The position numbers and the translations under genes were made by a program. The notes below the pieces were generated by a model. That model saw only the letters and a list, made by a program, of their open reading frames with translations. It had not been told where the DNA came from and did not search any database. DNA of 64,000 nt. Source: Myceligenerans crystallogenes. Lineage in GTDB: Bacteria > Actinomycetota > Actinomycetes > Actinomycetales > Cellulomonadaceae. Shown piece after piece: positions 24,811-31,918 of this stretch. The stretch lies in NCBI RefSeq assembly GCF_039529775.1, contig NZ_BAAANL010000010.1, positions 1 through 64,000 on the forward strand. Direction: 5' to 3'. How positions within the stretch are numbered: position 1 is the stretch's first letter; each line of letters opens with the position of its first letter.

Positions 24811-24839
24811 GGCCACTCGCAGGCTTCGTCAGCGCGCTC

Positions 24840-24880
24840 ACCCCTCGCCTGTCGTCCACGGACGACCGAGGGGTTTCTTG
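24840..24880 (+). terminator. attenuator terminator of ilvBN
   Basis: ACCCCTCG (24840-24847) pairs with CGAGGGGT (24867-24874), and GTCGTCC with GGACGAC inside, with one 3-nt bulge; TTCTTGTTG follows. It lies 30 nt after the leader peptide stop and 55 nt before ilvB. Stalling on the Ile-Leu-Val codons would be expected to prevent its formation. Confidence 0.75.
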
Positions 24881-24934
24881 TTGTCCGGATAACTCGCAGG
24901 CCCCCTCCCAGGGCGCGACGGCAGGAGATCGATC

Positions 24935-26776
24935 ATGACCGCCACACCGACACCGGCCCAGCTCGCGGCGCGCGCCGAGGCGCGTGAGCAGGTTCGCGCG
25001 GACCTCCGTGCGAAGGCTGTCACCGTCGAGGAGGTGACCGGCGCGCAGTCCCTCGTCCGGTCCCTCGAGGAGGTAGGCGTCGAGACGGTCTTCGGGATTC
25101 CCGGCGGCGCGATCCTGCCCACCTACGACCCGCTGATGGACTCCGAGCGGCTGCGCCACATCCTGGTGCGGCACGAGCAGGGCGGCGGGCACGCGGCGTC
25201 GGGCTACGCGCACGCGACCGGCAAGGTGGGCGTGACGATGGCGACGTCGGGCCCGGGGGCGACGAACCTGGTCACGCCGCTGGCCGACGCGCACATGGAC
25301 TCCATCCCGATGGTCGCGATCACCGGCCAGGTGGCCGAGGCCGCGATCGGGACGGACGCGTTCCAGGAGGCGGACATCGTGGGCATCACGATGCCCATCA
25401 CGAAGCACTCGTTCCTCGTGACGAACCCCGACGACATCCCGCGCACGATCGCCGAGGCGTTCCACATCGCCTCGACCGGCCGTCCGGGCCCGGTGCTGGT
25501 CGACGTCGCGAAGTCCGCGATGCAGGCGCGCACCGAGTTCTCCTGGCCGCAGGAGCTGAACCTGCCGGGCTACCACCCGGTGACCAAGCCGCACGCGAAG
25601 CAGATCCGCGAGGCCGCCAAGCTGCTCGCCACGGCGCGCCGGCCGGTGCTGTACGTGGGCGGCGGCATCGTGCGGTCCGGGGCGTCGGAGCTGCTGCGCC
25701 AGCTGGTGGACCTGTCGGGCGCGCCGGTCATCACCACGCTGATGGCCCGCGGCGCCGTGCCGGACTCGCACCCGCAGAACCTCGGCATGCCCGGCATGCA
25801 CGGTACGGTCCCGGCCGTGGCCGCGCTGCAGAAGGCGGACCTGATCTTCGCGCTCGGCGCGCGGTTCGACGACCGCGTGACGGGCAAGCTGTCCTCGTTC
25901 GCGCCGCGGGCCGCCGTCATCCACGCGGACATCGACCCGGCGGAGATCGGCAAGAACCGCGCCGTCGACGTGCCGATCGTGGGGGACCTGCGCGAGGTGA
26001 TCGCCGACCTGCTGCCGGAGCTCGCCAAGGAGCACGAGGCGCACGGCAAGCCGGATCTCGAGGGCTGGTGGCGTCAGGTGGACGGCTGGCGCGAGACCTA
26101 CCCCCTGGGGTACACGGGCACCGACGACGGTCACCTCGCCCCGCAGCACGTCATCCAGCGGCTCGGCGAGCTCGTCGGCCCGGACGCGATCTACGCGGGC
26201 GGCGTCGGCCAGCACCAGATGTGGGCCGCGCAGTTCATCCGCTACGAGAAGCCGCGCACGTGGATCAACTCCGGCGGCCTGGGCACGATGGGCTACTCCG
26301 TGCCCGCCGCGATGGGCGCGAAGGTGGGGCAGCCCGACGCCGAGGTGTGGGCGATCGACGGCGACGGCTGCTTCCAGATGACCAACCAGGAGCTCGCGAC
26401 CTGCACGATCAACGACATCCCGATCAAGGTCGCGATCATCAACAACTCGTCGCTCGGCATGGTGCGGCAGTGGCAGACGCTGTTCTACAACGAGCGCTAC
26501 TCCAACACCGACCTGCACACCGGCCACGACACGGTGCGCATCCCGGACTTCGTGAAGCTCGCGGAGGCGTACGGCTGCGCGGGCATCCGGGTCGAGAAGG
26601 AGTCTGAGGTCGACGCCGCGATCAAGCAGGCGCGGGAGATCGACGACCGGCCGGTGGTGGTGGACTTCACCGTCTCGCGTGACGCGATGGTGTGGCCCAT
26701 GGTCGCGGCGGGCGTGAGCAACGACGACATCCAGTACGCGCGCGGCATCTCGCCGGCGTGGGACCGTGAGGACTGA
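24935..26776 (+). CDS. ilvB: acetolactate synthase large subunit
   Basis: This 613-aa thiamine-diphosphate enzyme condenses pyruvate with pyruvate or 2-oxobutyrate, the committing step to valine/leucine and isoleucine. The N-terminal ThDP domain has the catalytic-Glu region HEQGGGHAASGYA. The C-terminal domain has the GDGCFQMTNQELAT metal/ThDP motif and NNSSLGMVRQWQ. AGGAG lies 7 nt before the ATG. The ~35-residue N-terminal extension is Ala/Glu/Arg-rich. It is followed closely by ilvN and controlled by the upstream attenuator. Confidence 0.97.
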   Translation: MTATPTPAQLAARAEAREQVRADLRAKAVTVEEVTGAQSLVRSLEEVGVETVFGIPGGAILPTYDPLMDSERLRHILVRHEQGGGHAASGYAHATGKVGVTMATSGPGATNLVTPLADAHMDSIPMVAITGQVAEAAIGTDAFQEADIVGITMPITKHSFLVTNPDDIPRTIAEAFHIASTGRPGPVLVDVAKSAMQARTEFSWPQELNLPGYHPVTKPHAKQIREAAKLLATARRPVLYVGGGIVRSGASELLRQLVDLSGAPVITTLMARGAVPDSHPQNLGMPGMHGTVPAVAALQKADLIFALGARFDDRVTGKLSSFAPRAAVIHADIDPAEIGKNRAVDVPIVGDLREVIADLLPELAKEHEAHGKPDLEGWWRQVDGWRETYPLGYTGTDDGHLAPQHVIQRLGELVGPDAIYAGGVGQHQMWAAQFIRYEKPRTWINSGGLGTMGYSVPAAMGAKVGQPDAEVWAIDGDGCFQMTNQELATCTINDIPIKVAIINNSSLGMVRQWQTLFYNERYSNTDLHTGHDTVRIPDFVKLAEAYGCAGIRVEKESEVDAAIKQAREIDDRPVVVDFTVSRDAMVWPMVAAGVSNDDIQYARGISPAWDRED

Positions 26777-26783
26777 GAAGATC

Positions 26784-27308
26784 ATGAGCCGTCACACCCT
26801 TTCCGTCCTGGTGGAGAACAAGCCCGGCGTGCTCACGCGCGTCGCGGGCCTGTTCGCCCGCCGTGCGTTCAACATCCACTCCCTCGCGGTGGGGCCCACG
26901 GAACACGAGGAGATCTCCCGCATCACCGTCGTGGTGGACGTGGACGAACACCCGCTGGAGCAGGTGACCAAGCAGCTCAACAAGCTGGTGCACGTCATCA
27001 AGATCGTGGAGCTCGACCCCGAGGTCTCCGTCCAGCGCGAGCTGCTGCTCGTCAAGGTGCGGGCCGACGCCGCGAGCCGGTCCGGGGTGCTCGAGGTGGT
27101 CGAGCTGTTCCGGGCGCACGTCGTCGACGTCACGCCGGACTCCGTGGTCATCGAGGCCACAGGCACGAGCGCCAAGCTCAACGCCCTGCTGGCGGCGCTG
27201 GAACCGCACGGCGTGCGCGAGATCGTCAAGTCCGGGACGCTGGCGATCGGCCGCGGGCCGCGGTCGATCACGGACCGCGCGCTGGAGCGCGTGGTCCGGT
27301 CCGCATGA
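26784..27308 (+). CDS. ilvN: acetolactate synthase small (regulatory) subunit
   Basis: This 174-aa protein has an N-terminal ACT domain (HTLSVLVENKPGVLTRVAGLFARRAFNIHSL, residues 4-34) that binds valine for feedback inhibition, and a C-terminal ACT-like domain. The ATG at 26784 gives the canonical MSRHTLSVL start; an in-frame GTG at 26766 overlaps the ilvB end and adds six residues. The gap to ilvB is only 7 bp, so the two subunits are co-translated. Confidence 0.96.
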   Translation: MSRHTLSVLVENKPGVLTRVAGLFARRAFNIHSLAVGPTEHEEISRITVVVDVDEHPLEQVTKQLNKLVHVIKIVELDPEVSVQRELLLVKVRADAASRSGVLEVVELFRAHVVDVTPDSVVIEATGTSAKLNALLAALEPHGVREIVKSGTLAIGRGPRSITDRALERVVRSA

Positions 27309-27325
27309 GACCGTCGTGAGCGGAG

Positions 27326-27356
27326 GGCGGGGGCCGGCGAACGAGGCCCCCGCCCG
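27326..27356 (+). terminator. hairpin between ilvN and ilvC
   Basis: Perfect 11-bp arms GGGCGGGGGCC (27326-27336) and its complement (27346-27356) surround a 9-nt loop. No T-tract follows. It may partly terminate ilvBN transcripts; ilvC then lies 136 bp downstream and may have its own promoter. Confidence 0.65.
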
Positions 27357-27492
27357 CAGCGGATCGACGGGCTCAGGCGGCGAACCAACTCGGCCTGACC
27401 TGGGCGCACGCCTTTTCCGTGAGACCGGCGTGCGGCCGGGCCCGCGGCGCACAAGACTTCTGACCATCCGAACCGAACAAGGAGCATGAACC

Positions 27493-28521
27493 GTGGCTGA
27501 GCTGTTCTACGACGACGACGCCGACCTGTCGATCATCCAGCAGAAGAAGGTGGCGGTGATCGGCTACGGCAGCCAGGGTCACGCGCACTCGCTGAACCTG
27601 CGCGACTCCGGCGTCGACGTCACCGTCGGCCTGCGCGAGGGCTCCTCCTCGCGGGCCAAGGCCGAGGACCAGGGCCTCGCGGTCGCCTCGGTCGCCGACG
27701 CGGTCCGGGAGGCCGACGTCGTCGTCATCCTCGCGCCGGACCAGGTCCAGCGCCACGTCTACGCGGACGAGATCGCGCCGAACCTCAAGGAGGGCGCGGC
27801 CCTCGTCTTCGGGCACGGCTTCAACATCCGCTTCGGCTACATCAAGCCCGAGGCCGGGCACGACGTCCTCATGGTCGCCCCGAAGGGCCCCGGCCACCTG
27901 GTGCGCCGCGAGTACGTGGACGGCCGCGGCGTCCCGGTGATCGTCGCCGTGGAGCAGGACGCGTCCGGTTCCGCCTGGGACCTGGCGCTCTCCTACGCCA
28001 AGGCGATCGGCGGCCTGCGCGCGGCCGGCATCAGGACGACCTTCACCGAGGAGACCGAGACCGACCTGTTCGGCGAGCAGGCCGTCCTGTGCGGTGGCGC
28101 GTCGCAGCTGGTCCAGTACGGTTTCGAGACGCTGACCGAGGCCGGCTACCAGCCGGAGGTCGCGTACTTCGAGGTGCTGCACGAGCTGAAGCTGATCGTC
28201 GACCTCATGGTCGAGGGCGGCATCGCGAAGCAGCGCTGGAGCGTCTCCGACACGGCCGAGTACGGCGACTACGTCTCCGGCCCGCGCGTGATCTCGCCCG
28301 AGGTCAAGGAGAACATGAAGGCCGTCCTCGGCGACATCCGGTCCGGTGCGTTCGCCGACCGCTTCATCAAGGACCAGGACGCCGGCGCCCCCGAGTTCAA
28401 GGAGCTCCGCGCCAAGGGCGAGCAGCACCCCATCGAGGAGACGGGCCGCGAGCTCCGCAAGATGTTCGCGTGGATCAAGCCCTCGGACACGGACTACGTC
28501 GAGGGTTCGGCCGCGCGCTGA
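27493..28521 (+). CDS. ilvC: ketol-acid reductoisomerase
   Basis: This 342-aa class I KARI isomerises and reduces acetolactate or acetohydroxybutyrate with NADPH and Mg2+. GYGSQGHAHSLNLRDSG (~19-35) is the Rossmann motif and TETDLFGEQAVLCGG carries the metal-binding acidic residues. AAGGAG lies 8 nt before the GTG start, which gives the standard actinobacterial MAELFYDDDAD N-terminus. It is downstream of ilvBN in the same direction. Confidence 0.97.
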   Translation: MAELFYDDDADLSIIQQKKVAVIGYGSQGHAHSLNLRDSGVDVTVGLREGSSSRAKAEDQGLAVASVADAVREADVVVILAPDQVQRHVYADEIAPNLKEGAALVFGHGFNIRFGYIKPEAGHDVLMVAPKGPGHLVRREYVDGRGVPVIVAVEQDASGSAWDLALSYAKAIGGLRAAGIRTTFTEETETDLFGEQAVLCGGASQLVQYGFETLTEAGYQPEVAYFEVLHELKLIVDLMVEGGIAKQRWSVSDTAEYGDYVSGPRVISPEVKENMKAVLGDIRSGAFADRFIKDQDAGAPEFKELRAKGEQHPIEETGRELRKMFAWIKPSDTDYVEGSAAR

Positions 28522-28540
28522 CCCTGAGCAGCGCAACCAC

Positions 28541-28574
28541 GCACGGCCGTGAGGTGATCACCTCGCGGCCGTGC
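28541..28574. terminator. bidirectional terminator ilvC / DMT transporter
   Basis: A 34-bp near-perfect palindrome (GCACGGCCG arms around GAGGTGATCACCTC) lies between two convergent genes. It contains the stop codon of the minus-strand DMT gene. Confidence 0.85.
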
Positions 28575-29544
28575 GGCGTTCGAAGGCGAGGGGGATCGTG
28601 ATCGCGATCAGGGTGAGGGCCGCGCCCGCGTAGGTGAGGGGGCCCGGCGGGGCCGCGTCGGGGGAGATGACGTCCAGGGCCAGGGCGCCGGTGATCTGGC
28701 CCGCGATCATTGCGAGGGTCAGGACCAGGACGCCGATCCGGTGCACGATCGCCGCCGAGATCGCGATGAAGGCGACGCCGATCAGGCCGCCCGTGTACAG
28801 CAGCGGGTTCGCGGGGAGGGCGCCGTCGGGGACGCCGTCGAACAGCATCGAGATGCCGAGCGCCACCACGAGCGCCGTCGTGCCCACGACGAAGTTGACG
28901 AACGTGGCGGCCAGGACGTCGCCCGCCGCCGCGCGGACGCGGCCGTTGACGGCCTGCTGCCAGGCGGAGCCCACGCCGGCCAGGAGGGGCAGTACGGCCA
29001 GCGCCAGGGCCGACGGCGCCCGGGCGTCGTCGGCCATCGCGACCCCGACCGCGACGACCGTCAGGATCGGGCCGACCGCGCGCGGGATCGTCACCAGGCG
29101 GACGCCGCCCGGGCCGACGCCGAACCGGTCCACGGCGAGCGAGCCGATCGACTGGCCCGTCACGAACGCGACGATGAACACCGCCACGCCGAGCGAGCCG
29201 ACGGCGAGGCCCTGGCTCGCCACGAAGAAGCCGCCCGCCGCGCCGCCGAGGGCCTGCCAGGGGCGCAGCGCGCCGTCGCGCAGGGCGGCGGCGAGCCGGC
29301 GCAGTCCCGCGCGGCCGCGGCGGGAGAACGCCATGGCGACCGAGAGCAGTACGAGCCCGGTCCCGAACGAGATGACCGCGGCGAGGAACCCGCTGTCCAC
29401 ATGGCCCGCGAGCGTGCCGTTGACCCGGCTCTGCACGGCGGACCCGACGCCGCCCGCGACCGCCAGGACGACGGCGATCACGACGGCCGGATCGATTCGG
29501 GAACGGGTGGCGCGCCCGGTGGACGCCGGAGAGGTGGGGGACAC
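28558..29544 (-). CDS. DMT-family (DUF606/YdcZ-like) transporter
   Basis: This 328-aa protein has about ten hydrophobic helices in two similar halves. Each half carries the DUF606 pattern: a GxxxAxQxxxNGxL motif (GGVGSAVQSRVNGTLAG near 35 and GVGSAWQQAVNGRVRA near 195). This is a probable small-molecule exporter; substrate unknown. The GTG lies 7 nt after TAGGCT (29552-29557, minus strand), so it is leaderless. The stop falls inside the terminator shared with ilvC. Confidence 0.85.
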   Translation of the reverse strand: MSPTSPASTGRATRSRIDPAVVIAVVLAVAGGVGSAVQSRVNGTLAGHVDSGFLAAVISFGTGLVLLSVAMAFSRRGRAGLRRLAAALRDGALRPWQALGGAAGGFFVASQGLAVGSLGVAVFIVAFVTGQSIGSLAVDRFGVGPGGVRLVTIPRAVGPILTVVAVGVAMADDARAPSALALAVLPLLAGVGSAWQQAVNGRVRAAAGDVLAATFVNFVVGTTALVVALGISMLFDGVPDGALPANPLLYTGGLIGVAFIAISAAIVHRIGVLVLTLAMIAGQITGALALDVISPDAAPPGPLTYAGAALTLIAITIPLAFERRTAAR

Positions 29545-29670
29545 GTCGTCGAGCCTACGGACGCGCGAGGTTCCGCGGCACCGCGAGCGGCGTCCGATCG
29601 GTCACACCCGGCCCCGCCGCTCCCGGCGATCCACTGGTCATGATCTTCGTCTCTGCGGCAGGATGGGCAC

Positions 29671-30402
29671 GTGAGCGACGAGACGCGTGAACCCGGGACG
29701 AACGACGTGGCCGAGCCCCTGGACGGGGCCGGCACCGCGACCGCCGGGGAGGCCGCCGGCAAGGCGGTCGTGGACGAGGCGGCTGCCGACGAGACGGCCG
29801 GCGGCGACGAGGACCTGCCTGACGAGCTCGCCGAGGACGACGAGGACGACGACTTCGACCCCGCCGCCGTCGACCCCGGCGACTTCGCCTACGACTCCGA
29901 CGAGGACGACGACGTCGCGGCCGCCGTCCAGGACTTCTGGGAGATGGTGCGGCCCTACGCCGGGATGGCCAAGACGGGCGTCGTGACCGGCGTGCTCGCC
30001 TCGGAGACGGTGCCGCCGCCCGCGTGGGCGTTCGGCGAGGACCCGCAGCAGGCCGACGACCTGCTCGACCTGGTGCTGGACGGCACGAAGACGGCGACGT
30101 CGTCGGCCGCCTGGGACTACGAGGACGCGGGTGAGCCGCTGCCGGAGGCCGGCGAGCTGTCGATCCTGCTCGACGGCTCGGGCCAGCCGCGCGCGCTGAT
30201 CCGCTCGACGAGCGTGGAGATCCTCCCGTTCGACGAGATCGACGACGACATCGCCGAGGCCGAGGGGGAGGGCGACGCCACGCTGGAGTCCTGGCGCGCC
30301 GACCACGAGTCGTTCTTCCGCCGGTACCTGAGCGAGGGGCGCGAGTTCGCGCCGGACATGCCGATCGTGGTGGAGCGCTTCGAGGTGCTGTACCCGAGCT
30401 GA
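29671..30402 (+). CDS. ASCH-domain protein with acidic N-terminal extension
   Basis: In this 243-aa protein the ASCH domain occupies ~110-243: AWAFGEDPQQADDLLDLVLDGTKTATSS (the G-x-K-x-x-T pocket), then an acidic middle and FEVLYPS. ASCH proteins have a PUA-like fold, bind RNA or modified nucleosides, and some hydrolyse N4-acetylcytidine. The first ~95 residues are strongly acidic (runs of Asp/Glu), unusual for a nucleic-acid binder. The GTG lies 6 nt after CAGGAT (leaderless). A 12-bp hairpin at 30468-30495 probably ends the transcript. Confidence 0.8.
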   Translation: MSDETREPGTNDVAEPLDGAGTATAGEAAGKAVVDEAAADETAGGDEDLPDELAEDDEDDDFDPAAVDPGDFAYDSDEDDDVAAAVQDFWEMVRPYAGMAKTGVVTGVLASETVPPPAWAFGEDPQQADDLLDLVLDGTKTATSSAAWDYEDAGEPLPEAGELSILLDGSGQPRALIRSTSVEILPFDEIDDDIAEAEGEGDATLESWRADHESFFRRYLSEGREFAPDMPIVVERFEVLYPS

Positions 30403-30467
30403 TCCGGGTCCGGAGCGCGCCGGTCAGGGGATCGGCCGCTTCCGGAGCCGCCGCGGGCGCGCCGTAC

Positions 30468-30495
30468 GGCCGTGTCGAATCATTTCGTCACGGCC
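30468..30495 (+). terminator. hairpin after the ASCH gene
   Basis: GGCCGTG-T-CGAA (30468-30479) pairs with TTCG-T-CACGGCC (30484-30495) across a TCAT loop. There is one mismatch and no T-run. Confidence 0.5.
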
Positions 30496-30555
30496 GGGCG
30501 GTGCGCCCTTCGTGTGCCTGGGCGCGGTGACCCCCGTCCGCCGGCGACCCGGTCG

Positions 30556-30611
30556 TTGACACCCTCGGTAGTTACCGGGTAAGCATGCCTCGTGCATACT
30601 TACCGAGTAAC
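30556..30611 (+). promoter_or_regulatory. PadR-operon promoter and operator
   Basis: A -35 TTGACA (30556-30561) and a -10-like TAAGCA (30580-30585) are spaced 18 bp. An imperfect inverted repeat (30571-30588 with 30594-30611; GTTAC...GTAAGCATGC arms, 15 of 18 matching) covers the -10. This is the expected layout for autorepression by the PadR protein encoded just downstream. Confidence 0.65.
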
Positions 30612-30626
30612 CATCGGAGGTGGTCC

Positions 30627-31205
30627 ATGTCCGTCCGTCAGGGCTTTCTCGCGCTGCTCAGCGAGCGACCCATGCACGGCTACCAGCTCCGCCAGGAGTT
30701 CGAGCGCCGTACCGGCGGCACGTGGCCGCTCAACATCGGCCAGGCCTACACGACCCTCGGCCGCCTGCACCGCGATGGTCTCGTCGAGCCCCTCCCCGGC
30801 GAGGCCGTGTCCGACGACGCCGCCCGGCCGGCCGAGGTCTTCCGGCTCACCGACGCCGGGCGCGCGGCCGCCACGAGCTGGTGGGGCACGCCCGTCCCGC
30901 GCGGCAGGGCCGAACGGGACGAGCTCGCGATGAAGGTCGCCCTCGCCGTGACGGCGCCCGGGGTCGACGTCGCCGTCGTCGTCCAGGAGCAGCGGGCCGA
31001 GACGATGCGCGCGCTGCGCGCGCTGACCCGGGCCAAGCGGGAGATCGATGCCGCCGCCGAACCCGCGCGGGCCCTCGTGGTCGACGCGCAGATCTTCGCC
31101 GCCGAGGCGGAGGCGCGCTGGCTCGACCATGTCGAGGCGGCGGAGAGCGCCCGCGGAGCCAGGAACACCGAACCCAGGAACGTGAAGGAAGGGGGCGCGC
31201 GATGA
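30627..31205 (+). CDS. PadR-family transcriptional regulator
   Basis: This 192-aa protein has the PadR winged helix at 1-85: MSVRQGFLALLSERPMHGYQLRQEFE, then WPLNIGQAYTTLGRLHRDGLVE. A C-terminal helical dimerisation region resembles the Vir_act_alpha_C type. GGAGG lies 6 nt before the ATG at 30627, preferred over an in-frame start at 30585 inside the operator. It overlaps the ABC ATPase gene (ATGA). It probably represses the whole three-gene operon and is released by the compound or stress that the transporter counters. Confidence 0.92.
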   Translation: MSVRQGFLALLSERPMHGYQLRQEFERRTGGTWPLNIGQAYTTLGRLHRDGLVEPLPGEAVSDDAARPAEVFRLTDAGRAAATSWWGTPVPRGRAERDELAMKVALAVTAPGVDVAVVVQEQRAETMRALRALTRAKREIDAAAEPARALVVDAQIFAAEAEARWLDHVEAAESARGARNTEPRNVKEGGAR

Positions 31206-31918
31206 GCGTCGTGCTGGAGATGACGGGCGTGGTCCGGGTCCACGGGCAGGGAGCGGGTGAGGTCGTCGCGCTGGCCGGGGTGTCGCTCACCGTGCGCGAA
31301 GGTGAGCTGGTCGCCGTGATGGGGCCGTCGGGGTCCGGCAAGTCGACGCTGCTGAACGTGGCGGGCGGGCTGGACACGGCGACGTCGGGCAGCGTGCAGG
31401 TGTGCGGGCGGGAGATCGCCTGGCTCGGCGCGGCGGAACGCGCGGAGGTGCGACGGCAGGACGTGGGGTACGTGTTCCAGGACCTGAACCTGGTGCCCGC
31501 GCTGACGGCCGCGGAGAACGTGGCGCTGCCGCTGGAGCTGGACGGCGTGCGCGCGGGGGTGGCTCGCGAGCGGGCGATCGCCGCGCTGGTACTGGTGGGG
31601 CTGGAATCCGCGCGGGATCGTTTTCCGGAGGATCTGTCGGGCGGTCAGCAGCAGCGGGTCGCGATCGCGCGGGCGCTGGTGGGGCGGCGGCAGCTCGTCC
31701 TCGCCGACGAACCGACGGGGGCGCTGGACTCCGTGACCGGCGACGCCGTGATGCGGCTGCTGCGCGACCGGATCGACGCCGGGGCGGCCGGGCTGCTCGT
31801 CACCCACGACGCACGCCATGCCGCGTGGGCGGACCGGACGATCCACCTGCGGGACGGGCGGATCCTGAGGTCCGACGGCGCCGGGGAGCCGGCGGACCTG
31901 ATGGAGGCGGACGCGTGA
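31202..31918 (+). CDS. MacB/LolD-type ABC transporter ATPase
   Basis: This 238-aa ATPase has Walker A GPSGSGKS (~41-48), signature LSGGQQQR, Walker B LVLADEPTGALD and H-loop THD. The DEPTGALD sequence and partner FtsX permease place it in the lipoprotein/macrolide/antimicrobial-peptide efflux group. It overlaps the PadR gene upstream (ATGA) and the permease downstream (GTGA). Confidence 0.93.
   Translation: MSVVLEMTGVVRVHGQGAGEVVALAGVSLTVREGELVAVMGPSGSGKSTLLNVAGGLDTATSGSVQVCGREIAWLGAAERAEVRRQDVGYVFQDLNLVPALTAAENVALPLELDGVRAGVARERAIAALVLVGLESARDRFPEDLSGGQQQRVAIARALVGRRQLVLADEPTGALDSVTGDAVMRLLRDRIDAGAAGLLVTHDARHAAWADRTIHLRDGRILRSDGAGEPADLMEADA

Noticed and set aside
26766..26784. Upstream GTG start for ilvN
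   Set aside because: It would overlap ilvB and add six residues not typical of IlvN; the ATG at 26784 gives the canonical MSRHTLSVL start.
24011..26785. A 924-codon antisense frame over the membrane protein and ilvB
   Set aside because: It is a low-complexity shadow covering the whole attenuator region and ilvB.
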